Below, in pieces: positions 16,269 to 28,168 of a stretch of DNA of 64,000 bases. The notes under the pieces were generated by a model. It saw only the letters and a list, made by a program, of their open reading frames with translations. It was not told the origin of the DNA and ran no database searches. Made by a program: the position numbers and the translations under genes. The DNA is taken from NCBI RefSeq assembly GCF_902364365.1, contig NZ_CABJDN010000004.1, positions 328,705 through 392,704 on the forward strand, in the 5' to 3' direction. This DNA comes from Bacteroides intestinalis. GTDB taxonomy: Bacteria; Bacteroidota; Bacteroidia; Bacteroidales; Bacteroidaceae. The first letter of the stretch is position 1; every line of letters starts with the position of its first letter.

Positions 16269-19196
16269 ATGAGAAACAGACTGAAGGGATTAGCTTTTTT
16301 ATGTATGGCGGTAGCCTTGCCGCTGACAGCACAGAATGTAACCGTCAGCGGACCTGACGGTAAATTACAACTAACAGTTTCGTGCCCGGAAGGGAAGGAA
16401 GCAGCGTATTCTCTCACCTATAACGGAAAACAGATGTTGGAATCATCTCCGTTGGGTCTGGAGACCAATGTGGGAGACTTTGCGAAAGCAATGAAACTAA
16501 CCGGGCATAAAGAAAGGAAAATTGATACTGTTTACACGCAATCTCGTATCAAAGCTTCCAAGATACACTATCAGGCCAATGAATTGGTATGTGCTTTTGC
16601 CAATGCAAAAGGGCAGAAGATGGACGTAATCTTCCGTGTGAGCAATAATGACGTTGCTTTCCGCTATACGTTGCCCCGCCAGGGCGAACGGGGAAGCCTT
16701 GTTGTGAACAGCGAAGCAACCGGCTTCCGTTTTCCTGAACAGACTACTACCTTCATGTGTCCGCAAAGTGACGCCATGATAGGCTGGAAGCGGACAAAAC
16801 CGAGTTATGAAGAAGAATATAAGGCAGATGCTCCGATGGATGTCTGTTCACAATATGGACACGGATATACTTTCCCCTGCCTGTTCCGCGTAGGAGATAA
16901 TGGCTGGGTGCTTGTCAGTGAGACGGGAGTAGACAGCCGTTATTGCGGTTCGCGCCTGAGCGATGTAACAGAAGGAAATCTGTATACGGTAGCTTTCCCG
17001 ATGGCTGAAGAGAATAATGGTAACGGAACAGTTGCCCCCGCCTTCGCTTTACCGGGTTCTACCCCTTGGCGTACGATTACGGTAGGTGAAACATTGAAAC
17101 CTATTGTAGAAACCACTGTTATCTGGGATGTTGTGGAACCGTTGTATGAGACGGAACATGATTATCAGATGGGACGTGGAACCTGGAGCTGGATACTCTG
17201 GCAGGATGGCAGTATCAATTATGATGACCAAGTGCGTTATGTTGATCTGGCTGCTGCAATGGGCTATGAATATGTATTGATTGATAATTGGTGGGATACG
17301 AAGATCGGCCGTAAGCGTATGGAATCCCTCATTGACTATGCACAAGGTAAAGGAGTGGATGTATTCTTGTGGTACAGTTCAAGCGGTTACTGGAATGATA
17401 TCGAGCAAGGTCCCGTCAATAAGATGGATGATCCGATTATCCGCAAGCGTGAAATGAAATGGCTTCAGGAGCAGGGTGTGAAAGGTATCAAAGTCGATTT
17501 CTTCGGTGGAGATAAACAGGAAACCATGCGTTTGTACGAAGGTATTCTGAGTGATGCTGACGATCATGGTCTGATGGTAATCTTCCACGGTTGTACAGTA
17601 CCTCGCGGATGGGAGCGGATGTATCCCAACTATGTAGGTAGCGAAGCGGTACTGGCTTCCGAGAATCTGATTTTCAACCAGCACTACTGTGACGAAGAGG
17701 CTTTCAATGCCTGTCTGCATCCTTTTATCCGTAATTCGGTAGGCTGTATGGAATTTGGTGGTACTTTCCTGAACAAGCGTTTGAACCGGGGGAACAATGG
17801 TGGAACTACCCGTCGCACGACGGATGTATTCCAGTTGTCAACGGCTGTGTTGTTCCAGAATCCTATTCAGAATTATGCTTTGGCACCCAACAACCTGACA
17901 GATGCCCCGCAGGTTTGTTTGGACTTTATGAAACAAGTGCCTACTACGTGGGATGAAACACGTTTTATTGATGGTTATCCCGGAAAATATGCAGTCATTG
18001 CACGTCGTCATGGCAAGCAATGGTATGTGGCTGCCATTAACGGTACAAAAGAAGTACTGAAGTTGAAACTCGAATTACCTATGCTGGCAGGAGAGACTCT
18101 CTCATGCTATAATGATGATAAAGAATTGCAACCCCAGTTGCAAACTCTGAAGCTGAAAGCTGATGGCAAACTTCAACTGACCCTCCAACCGCAAGGTGGC
18201 GCCGTATTGGTTCAGGACTGGAAAACGAATGAGAAGGAAATGGGAGCTTATCTGTTTACCTATTTCAAAGACGATACACATAGTTTGTATTTCGCAGTCA
18301 GCGATGACGGATATACATTTACGGATGTGAATAACGGTCAGCCCATTATCGCGGGTGATACGATTGCCGAACAGAAAGGTATCCGTGACCCGCATATCTA
18401 TCGTGCACCGGACGGCACTTTCTACATTGCCATGACCGACCTGCACATCTTTGCCCAACAAAAAGGTCTGCGCAATACCGAGTGGGAGCGTGACGGAGCT
18501 AAATACGGCTGGGGCAACAACCGTGGTTTTGTCCTGATGAAATCAAAAGACCTTGTAAACTGGACACACCATGTGGTTCGTATTGACAAGACTTTCCCCG
18601 GATATGATGAGATCGGTTGTGCCTGGGCACCTGAACTGGTCTACGATGAGCATGCAGGCAGAATAATGATCTACTTCACCATGCGTATGGGCAATGCACG
18701 GAATATGCTGTACTATGCTTATGTAAACGAAGACTTCGACGGTCTGGAAACAGAACCCCGCTTATTGTTCCAATATCCTGATGCTACCAAATCAGCTATC
18801 GATGCCGATATCACGAAAGTAGGTGATAAGTATCACATGTTCTACGTAGCTCACGACGGAACACCGGGTATCAAACAAGCTATATCGAAATATATCAACC
18901 GTGGATATACTTATCTGCCGGAATGGGTAGACCCGGAACCGAAAGCCTGCGAAGCTCCTAACATGTGGAAGCGCATTGGCGAAGACAAATGGGTGGTAAT
19001 GTATGACATCTATGGTATCAATCCTCATAATTTCGGTTTCAGTGAAACCACTGACTTTGTGAACTTCAAAGATCTGGGACACTTCAACGAGGGCGTGATG
19101 AAGGCGACTAACTTTTCTTCACCGAAACATGGAGCAGTAATCCACATCACTAAGAAAGAGGCTGAGAAGCTGAGAAAGTACTGGAAAAACAAATAA
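16269..19196 (+). CDS. GH97-GH43 fusion enzyme
   Basis: ATG 16269 gives the signal peptide MRNRLKGLAFLCMAVALPLTAQ; an in-frame ATG at 16233 adds 12 residues and is less likely. Residues about 20-650 form a GH97 enzyme: beta-sandwich, then a (beta/alpha)8 barrel with YEYVLIDNWWD and GVKGIKVDFFGGD. Asp410 occupies the nucleophile position of retaining GH97 members (alpha-galactosidases and beta-L-arabinopyranosidases), not that of the Ca-dependent inverting alpha-glucosidases; a Glu (SENLIF) lies 55 residues later at the acid/base distance. Residues about 660-975 are a full GH43 propeller (GIRDPHIYR, SAIDADITKV, CEAPNMWK). One polypeptide thus carries two exo-activities suited to terminal galactose or arabinose on arabinogalactan. 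It starts 40 bases after the tandem GH43. Confidence 0.9.
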   Translation: MRNRLKGLAFLCMAVALPLTAQNVTVSGPDGKLQLTVSCPEGKEAAYSLTYNGKQMLESSPLGLETNVGDFAKAMKLTGHKERKIDTVYTQSRIKASKIHYQANELVCAFANAKGQKMDVIFRVSNNDVAFRYTLPRQGERGSLVVNSEATGFRFPEQTTTFMCPQSDAMIGWKRTKPSYEEEYKADAPMDVCSQYGHGYTFPCLFRVGDNGWVLVSETGVDSRYCGSRLSDVTEGNLYTVAFPMAEENNGNGTVAPAFALPGSTPWRTITVGETLKPIVETTVIWDVVEPLYETEHDYQMGRGTWSWILWQDGSINYDDQVRYVDLAAAMGYEYVLIDNWWDTKIGRKRMESLIDYAQGKGVDVFLWYSSSGYWNDIEQGPVNKMDDPIIRKREMKWLQEQGVKGIKVDFFGGDKQETMRLYEGILSDADDHGLMVIFHGCTVPRGWERMYPNYVGSEAVLASENLIFNQHYCDEEAFNACLHPFIRNSVGCMEFGGTFLNKRLNRGNNGGTTRRTTDVFQLSTAVLFQNPIQNYALAPNNLTDAPQVCLDFMKQVPTTWDETRFIDGYPGKYAVIARRHGKQWYVAAINGTKEVLKLKLELPMLAGETLSCYNDDKELQPQLQTLKLKADGKLQLTLQPQGGAVLVQDWKTNEKEMGAYLFTYFKDDTHSLYFAVSDDGYTFTDVNNGQPIIAGDTIAEQKGIRDPHIYRAPDGTFYIAMTDLHIFAQQKGLRNTEWERDGAKYGWGNNRGFVLMKSKDLVNWTHHVVRIDKTFPGYDEIGCAWAPELVYDEHAGRIMIYFTMRMGNARNMLYYAYVNEDFDGLETEPRLLFQYPDATKSAIDADITKVGDKYHMFYVAHDGTPGIKQAISKYINRGYTYLPEWVDPEPKACEAPNMWKRIGEDKWVVMYDIYGINPHNFGFSETTDFVNFKDLGHFNEGVMKATNFSSPKHGAVIHITKKEAEKLRKYWKNK

Positions 19197-19212
19197 CCCG
19201 ATAAATAATACC

Positions 19213-21738
19213 ATGAACAGATTGATTAGATTTTTAAGTGTATGTTTACTTCTGTCTTTTGTCTTCCCTGTGCAGGCAAAGGTGGAGGGCGTGACGAATG
19301 AACCGAATCAGGTGTACCTCTTTTCCTATTCGAACCGTGACGGACGCAGCGGCCTGAAGTTTGCCTGGAGTCCCGACGGAGAGAAGTGGTTTAGCGTGGC
19401 CGATGGATTTGCCTATGTGAATTCCGACTTCGGTCCGTGGGGACGGGCAAAGACTATGTTCAAGCCCCATTTGATGCAAACCCGTGCCGATGGCAAATGG
19501 CATTGTATCTGGGAAGCTACGAATACCGGTAAGGCACTTGCCTATGTATCCTCTCCCGACTTGCATAAGTGGGAAGCACAGAGTTATTTCTCTCCCGAAG
19601 AACGTAGCAAGTATGAACCCAAAGATGTGTACCCCACTACTCAGAAGAAGGTGTTGGTGAATGGTTCCGAAGAAGAAGGCTGGGTGCAGGAAGTTCCCTA
19701 TACTACCGTGCAGCAGATCATCCGCTATGCCGAACATAAGAAATACCGCCAGTCACTGAATGCCGAACGTACCGAGCAAGACCCTGTACGTTTTGCCAAC
19801 CTCAAGCCTGTAGAGGCTACTATTCAGGTAAATGCAGGTCAGGCGAAAGAAATCAGCAAGCATCTGATTGGTATTTTCTTTGAGGATATCAACTATGGAG
19901 CTGACGGCGGCTTGTATGCCGAACTGATTCAGAACCGCGACTTTGAATATACCCCGACCGACCGTGGTAACGATCAGAACTGGAATAGTACTCATTCCTG
20001 GAGTGTTCAGGGCAGTGATGCTACATTGAGCATTGCAACGGAGAATCCTATTCATCCTAATAACTCCCATTATGCTGTTTTCGATGTGAATGCAGCTGAA
20101 CAAACTGCATTGGTGAATGCAGGTTTCGATGGCATAGCCTTGAAGAAAGGCGAGAAATATGACTTCTCACTCTTTGGTAAAGTACTTGAGGGTAAAGGAG
20201 GTAAGGTACTTGTGAACTTGGTTGATAAAGATGGAACTATTATAGGACAAACTGCCGTAAATGTAACATCTAAAGATTGGAAACAACAGAAAGCAGTCCT
20301 GACAGCCACAAGCGATGCGGCGGCTGCATCTCTGTCCATTGTTCCCCAAGCTGTCAGCAAGTATGCGCTGGATATGATTTCCCTCTTCCCGCAAAAGACC
20401 TTCAAAGGTCGTAAGAATGGACTTCGTGCTGATCTGGCACAAACGCTTGCTGACCTGCATCCCCGTTTCGTACGTTTCCCCGGTGGTTGTGTGGCTCATG
20501 GCGATGGAATAGATAATATTTATGATTGGAAAGGCTCTATCGGTCCGTTGGAAGCCCGCAAGACGCTCCGTAACCTTTGGGGATACCATCAGACACGCGG
20601 TCTGGGATACCACGAATACTTCTTGTTCTGTGAAGATATGGGTGCGGAACCCGTACCTGTGCTTGCAGCCGGTGTACCTTGTCAGAACTCTGGTACCTGC
20701 GCTCACCATTCCAAGGATGAACTGACTTGCATGGGACAGCAGGGTGGTATTCCGATGGAAGAAATGGATCAATACATCCAAGATGTTCTCGACCTGATAG
20801 AATATGCCAACGGAGATGCCCGCAAAACCGTGTGGGGCAAGAAGCGCGCGGAAGCCGGACATCCGAAACCGTTCAATCTGAAGTTCATCGGTATCGGTAA
20901 TGAGGACATGATTACACCTGTTTTTGTGGAACGCTTTAAGATGATATTCGATGCCGTAAAAGCAAAACATCCTGAGGTTACCGTGATTGGTACTACCGGC
21001 CCCTTCTACGAAGGTACGGATTATGAAGTAGGTTGGGACCTTGCTACCGAACTGGGTGTACCGATGGTAGACGAGCACTACTATGTAGAACCGGGTTGGA
21101 TGATCCACAACCAGGAATATTACGATCATTACGACCGTAGCAAAGCGAAAGTTTACTTGGGCGAATACGCCGCCCACTTGCCGGGACGCCCCAACAATGT
21201 AGAAACTGCGCTTGCCGAAGCTCTCTATCTGACGGCCGTAGAACGTAACGGTGATGTGGTAGAAATGACTTCCTATGCTCCATTGTTGGCTAAAGATGGT
21301 CATACACAATGGAATCCGGACTTGATCTATTTCAATAATACAGAAGTGAGACCCACGGTAGGCTACTATACTCAACAGATGTATGGTCAGAACGCTGGTA
21401 CCGAATACCTGTCTTCTACGGTAAAACTGAATAATGGTTGGGATGCCGTGAAGAAGCGTGTCGGAGTATCAGTCGTGAAAGACGCTAATACCGGAGATTA
21501 TATCGTGAAGTTAGTGAATATGCTTCCGGTGGAAGTTTCTTCCCGGGTGAAGTTGGACGGAGCTACTTTGGTAAATCCTTCGGCTACAAAAACGATATTG
21601 ACAGGTGATCCGAAAGACAGAGGAGCTAAACCCGCTTCTTCTGATTTCAAGGTAGAAGGAAATGACTTTTCTTACTCAATGCCGGCTTATTCGTTTACTG
21701 TGATACGTATCCATCAGAATATTGAAAAGAAAAAATAA
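19213..21738 (+). CDS. GH51 alpha-L-arabinofuranosidase with N-terminal partial GH43-like module
   Basis: An 841-residue protein with a signal peptide ending near FPVQAK. Residues about 25-190 resemble the first half of a GH43 propeller (YLFSYSNRDGRSGLKFAWSP, CIWEATNTGKALAYVSSPDL). The usual RDPH base motif is replaced by MFKPHL, and the later catalytic blades are absent, so this part is not catalytic on its own. Residues about 200-835 are GH51: FEDINYGADGGLYAELIQNRDFE, carbohydrate-binding insert, then the barrel with acid/base Glu564 (GIGNED) and nucleophile Glu651 (LGEYAAH). GH51 enzymes release terminal alpha-L-arabinofuranose with retention. A second GH51 gene follows after 9 bases, suggesting duplication and divergence. 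Confidence 0.9.
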   Translation: MNRLIRFLSVCLLLSFVFPVQAKVEGVTNEPNQVYLFSYSNRDGRSGLKFAWSPDGEKWFSVADGFAYVNSDFGPWGRAKTMFKPHLMQTRADGKWHCIWEATNTGKALAYVSSPDLHKWEAQSYFSPEERSKYEPKDVYPTTQKKVLVNGSEEEGWVQEVPYTTVQQIIRYAEHKKYRQSLNAERTEQDPVRFANLKPVEATIQVNAGQAKEISKHLIGIFFEDINYGADGGLYAELIQNRDFEYTPTDRGNDQNWNSTHSWSVQGSDATLSIATENPIHPNNSHYAVFDVNAAEQTALVNAGFDGIALKKGEKYDFSLFGKVLEGKGGKVLVNLVDKDGTIIGQTAVNVTSKDWKQQKAVLTATSDAAAASLSIVPQAVSKYALDMISLFPQKTFKGRKNGLRADLAQTLADLHPRFVRFPGGCVAHGDGIDNIYDWKGSIGPLEARKTLRNLWGYHQTRGLGYHEYFLFCEDMGAEPVPVLAAGVPCQNSGTCAHHSKDELTCMGQQGGIPMEEMDQYIQDVLDLIEYANGDARKTVWGKKRAEAGHPKPFNLKFIGIGNEDMITPVFVERFKMIFDAVKAKHPEVTVIGTTGPFYEGTDYEVGWDLATELGVPMVDEHYYVEPGWMIHNQEYYDHYDRSKAKVYLGEYAAHLPGRPNNVETALAEALYLTAVERNGDVVEMTSYAPLLAKDGHTQWNPDLIYFNNTEVRPTVGYYTQQMYGQNAGTEYLSSTVKLNNGWDAVKKRVGVSVVKDANTGDYIVKLVNMLPVEVSSRVKLDGATLVNPSATKTILTGDPKDRGAKPASSDFKVEGNDFSYSMPAYSFTVIRIHQNIEKKK

Positions 21739-21747
21739 GATATAATA

Positions 21748-23679
21748 ATGAGAAAGTTAACTGCCCTTTTTGCTTTGTCTCTTGCTTTGAGCATGCAGGC
21801 ACAACAACATGTAATGACCGTCGACGTTTCTAAACCGACGGCAAAGATACAACCTGAAATGTATGGCATCTTTTTCGAAGATATCAACTTCGGCGCCGAT
21901 GGCGGTCTGTATGCCGAACTGGTAAAGAACCGTTCGTTTGAATTTCCACAACCTTTCGTGGGTTGGGTACCTTTCGGTAATGTAACCGTTCAGGATGCAA
22001 ATCCTTGTTTTGACCGCAATCCTCACTATGTACGCATAGTGAACGACGGCCGCCTGCTGCGTGCCGGACTGGATAATGAAGGTTATCGCGGTATTGGTGT
22101 GAAGCAAGGCGAAGAATACCGTTTCTCCGTTTATGCCCGCACACCGGATGCGAAGCCGATGAAGCTCTCCATCGAGCTCGTCAACTCCAATGCGCAGAAT
22201 CTGTTGAAGAAAGAAATCGAAGTCAGCGGCAATAACTGGCAAAAACTGACGGCGGTGCTGAAATCTCCGTTCACAGACGCTCATGCCCGCCTGCGTATCG
22301 TCCTCGAAACGCGTGGTACGGTGGATATGGATCATATCTCTCTGTTCCCTGTGAATACTTGGAAAGGACGTGAGAATGGTCTGCGTGCCGACCTTGCACA
22401 AGCCCTTTATGACCTTAACCCGGGAGTATTCCGTTTCCCCGGTGGTTGTATCATCGAGGGTAACAGTCTTGAAACCCGCTACCAGTGGAAGAATTCCGTA
22501 GGCCCTGTTGAAAACCGCCCTTTGAATGAAAACCGCTGGAACTACACCTTCAAACATAAAGCCTTCCCTGACTATTTCCAGACTTTGGGACTTGGTTACT
22601 TCGAATACTTCCTGTTGAGCGAAGACCTCGGTGCAGAACCTCTTCCGGTAATCAGCTGCGGACTCTCCTGCCAGTACGAAAGCAACGAAGTGGTCCCGAT
22701 GGATGAACTAGACCCGTATATACAGGATGCACTCGACCTGATTGAATTTGCCAACGGCCCTGTTACTTCCAAGTGGGGAAAGGTGCGTGCCGATATGGGA
22801 CATCCCGAACCCTTCAATCTGAAGATGATCGGAATCGGCAATGAACAGTGGGACAAGGTTTATGTGGAACGCCTCGAAGCTTTCACAAAAGCCATCCGTG
22901 CGAAATACCCTAATGTGAAGGTTGTAGGTAGCTCCGGCCCGAGTGCTAGCGGTGATAAATTCGATTATCTCTGGCCCGAAATGAAGCGTATCGGTGTAGA
23001 CCTGGTGGACGAACACTACTACATGAATCCTGATTGGTTCTTTGGTAATGCGTCACGCTATGACAATTACGACCGCAAAGGTCCGAAGGTTTTCGCCGGA
23101 GAATATGCTTCACACGATCATTCCACGAAGAAGGATAACAACTTCCTCGCCGCCCTTTCCGAAGCTGCCTTTATGACGGGATTGGAACGGAATGCGGATG
23201 TTGTCCATCTGGCTACTTATGCGCCGTTGTTTGCTCACGTAGACGCTTGGCAGTGGAATCCGGACTTGATCTGGTTCGATAACTTGCGCATGATGCGCAC
23301 ACCGAACTATTACGTTCAGCAGATGTACGGCATGAATGCCGGTACCGATGTGCTCAGCCTGAAGATGGATGGCAAAGCAGTAGCAGGGCAGGACAGCCTC
23401 TATGCAACAGCTGCACTGAATGCACCTACCGGAGAAATCATTCTGAAACTGGTGAATGCAAGCAGTAAGCCTGCCGATGTTCAGATCGATTTCAATGGTT
23501 TGAAGAAACGTCAGTTGGTTGCCGGTTCCTGCACTTACTTACAGAATGACAATTGGCGCACAGTAAATACGCTGGACCAGGAAGCGATTGTTCCTCGTGT
23601 ACGTCCGGTGCAGGTAGAAGGGCAATCTCTGAAACTGAAACTTGAACCACGTTCGTTTGGAGTGTATAGATTACAGTAG
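21748..23679 (+). CDS. GH51 alpha-L-arabinofuranosidase
   Basis: A 643-residue secreted GH51 enzyme without the extra N-terminal module of its upstream paralogue. The signal peptide ends near LSMQAQ. It has FEDINFGADGGLYAELVKNRSFE, a beta-sandwich insert, FRFPGGCIIEG, acid/base Glu366 (GIGNEQWD) and nucleophile Glu452 (AGEYASHDHS). A C-terminal beta-sandwich ends in LEPRSFGVYRLQ. It would remove alpha-L-arabinofuranosyl groups from arabinogalactan or arabinan oligosaccharides in the periplasm. It lies 9 bases after the previous GH51, within the same transcription unit. The following gene has its own promoter, so this is probably the last strongly coupled gene of the sub-operon. Confidence 0.92.
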   Translation: MRKLTALFALSLALSMQAQQHVMTVDVSKPTAKIQPEMYGIFFEDINFGADGGLYAELVKNRSFEFPQPFVGWVPFGNVTVQDANPCFDRNPHYVRIVNDGRLLRAGLDNEGYRGIGVKQGEEYRFSVYARTPDAKPMKLSIELVNSNAQNLLKKEIEVSGNNWQKLTAVLKSPFTDAHARLRIVLETRGTVDMDHISLFPVNTWKGRENGLRADLAQALYDLNPGVFRFPGGCIIEGNSLETRYQWKNSVGPVENRPLNENRWNYTFKHKAFPDYFQTLGLGYFEYFLLSEDLGAEPLPVISCGLSCQYESNEVVPMDELDPYIQDALDLIEFANGPVTSKWGKVRADMGHPEPFNLKMIGIGNEQWDKVYVERLEAFTKAIRAKYPNVKVVGSSGPSASGDKFDYLWPEMKRIGVDLVDEHYYMNPDWFFGNASRYDNYDRKGPKVFAGEYASHDHSTKKDNNFLAALSEAAFMTGLERNADVVHLATYAPLFAHVDAWQWNPDLIWFDNLRMMRTPNYYVQQMYGMNAGTDVLSLKMDGKAVAGQDSLYATAALNAPTGEIILKLVNASSKPADVQIDFNGLKKRQLVAGSCTYLQNDNWRTVNTLDQEAIVPRVRPVQVEGQSLKLKLEPRSFGVYRLQ

Positions 23680-23689
23680 CTTGTAGCTC

Positions 23690-26909
<3,220 letters not shown>

Positions 26910-26912
26910 GTT

Positions 26913-27005
26913 ATAGATACGCGGACGACGCGGATGAAGCGGATCAACGCGGAATAATCATAAATCCGCGTTTGTCCGCCTTATCTGCGTCGTCTGCGTA
27001 TCTAT
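26913..27005. repeat. Long 41-bp-arm inverted repeat with GCGGA iterations
   Basis: The left arm (26913-26953) and right arm (26965-27005) are complementary over 41 positions around an 11-nt loop. Four of the six departures are G-T pairs that would still pair in plus-strand RNA. The left arm repeats GCGGA four times at roughly 9-10-nt spacing. The vocabulary (CTGCGT, GCGGAT) is shared with the inverted repeat at 7893-7959. It could act as terminator, RNase barrier or dispersed palindromic element. Confidence 0.85.
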
Positions 27006-27029
27006 CCTCATTATATTAAAAGAACTAAT

Positions 27030-28028
27030 ATGAGAAAAGAATTATTGGTGTTTATATTTACCTTGTGTTCTGTCCTTGTATCTGCCCAGCAAAAAGTCCC
27101 AAACCGTTTCCGTACCAACATCCCTCTTGATTCCATCCACCTGAGTGACCCTTGCATACTGGCCGATAAGAAAACCTCCACTTATTACATGACCGGTACC
27201 GGCGGCCTCCTCTGGAAAAGCAAAGACCTTGCCCGTTGGGAAGGCCCTTATCGTGTAGCAGAAACTGATCCTGACTCCTGGATGGGCCCTAAACCCGAAA
27301 TTTGGGCAGCCGAACTGCACGAATACAATGGAAAATATTACTATTTCGCCACTTTTACGAATAACGCCATCAAGATTGATACCGTAAAAGGAAACGTTAT
27401 CCCCCGTCGTGCCAGCCACATCCTGGTCAGTGATAAACCGGATGGCCCTTATAAACCTATGAAAGACCCCACTTACCTGCCTGAGAATATGCCTACCCTT
27501 GATGGAACATTCTGGGTGGACAGTGACGGCAAACCTTATATGATCTATTGCCATGAATGGCTGCAAAACTGGAACGGTACAATGGAAAAGATTGAATTAA
27601 AGCCCGATTTAAGCGGTTCCATCGGCAAAGGAAAGATTCTTTTCCGTGCCAGTGACTCTCCTTGGAGCCGTGAGAAGATGGGGGACAAAGTTTTGCCCAA
27701 CCGTGTAACCGACGGACCATGGCTTTTCCGCACAGGTACGGGCCGATTAGGTATGATATGGACAAGCTGGGTATTCCAGGACTATACACAAGGCGTTGCC
27801 TATTCCGAAAGCGGAACTCTGGATGGCCCCTGGATACAAGAGAAAGAACCGATCACTCCGCCTAACTTCGGACATGGAATGTTGTTCCGTACTTTGGATG
27901 GTGAGTGGATGATGTCGGTTCATAGTCATAAAGATGTGAACGGGCGATATATTCGTATTCCGCACCTGTTTAAAGTCGATTTGTCGGGGGATAAATTAGT
28001 TGTAGAGAGATTACATGTTCCTATTTGA
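27030..28028 (+). CDS. GH43-like enzyme with Asp in the acid position
   Basis: A 332-residue secreted five-bladed propeller; the signal peptide ends near SVLVSAQ. HLSDPCILAD holds the expected base Asp and TLDGTFWVDSDGKPYMIYCHEW the modulator Asp. Where most GH43 enzymes carry the acid Glu (EGP), this protein has VTDGPWLF, an Asp. That form occurs in some GH43-like groups, so it may define a subfamily rather than loss of function. The protein is the last gene of PUL 1, separated from GH2 by the long inverted repeat with no obvious promoter of its own. Substrate cannot be assigned. GH43 or a related clan-F propeller is the best call. Confidence 0.78.
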   Translation: MRKELLVFIFTLCSVLVSAQQKVPNRFRTNIPLDSIHLSDPCILADKKTSTYYMTGTGGLLWKSKDLARWEGPYRVAETDPDSWMGPKPEIWAAELHEYNGKYYYFATFTNNAIKIDTVKGNVIPRRASHILVSDKPDGPYKPMKDPTYLPENMPTLDGTFWVDSDGKPYMIYCHEWLQNWNGTMEKIELKPDLSGSIGKGKILFRASDSPWSREKMGDKVLPNRVTDGPWLFRTGTGRLGMIWTSWVFQDYTQGVAYSESGTLDGPWIQEKEPITPPNFGHGMLFRTLDGEWMMSVHSHKDVNGRYIRIPHLFKVDLSGDKLVVERLHVPI

Positions 28029-28132
28029 GAGGATAATCCTCAGATAAAATATGGTCAGGTACAATCATAGCACAATCATGAGTAGTGTTATGAAAAGAAT
28101 TTCGGAAATCATGGAAATAGCAGATTTATTCT

Positions 28133-28140
28133 TAATTTTG
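28133..28140 (+). promoter_or_regulatory. Candidate -7 box for the PUL 2 regulator
   Basis: TAATTTTG matches TAnnTTTG, 29 bases before the regulator start at 28169, giving a short leader. No -33 box is evident. Confidence 0.5.
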
Positions 28141-28168
28141 CCATGAAGAATCTAAGTGACCTGAAAAT

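Noticed and set aside
20167..21375. Long minus-strand open frame (about 400 codons) opposite the first GH51 gene
   Set aside because: It mirrors the codon pattern of the GH51 coding strand, has no recognisable domain, promoter or start context, and GH51 motifs are intact on the plus strand.
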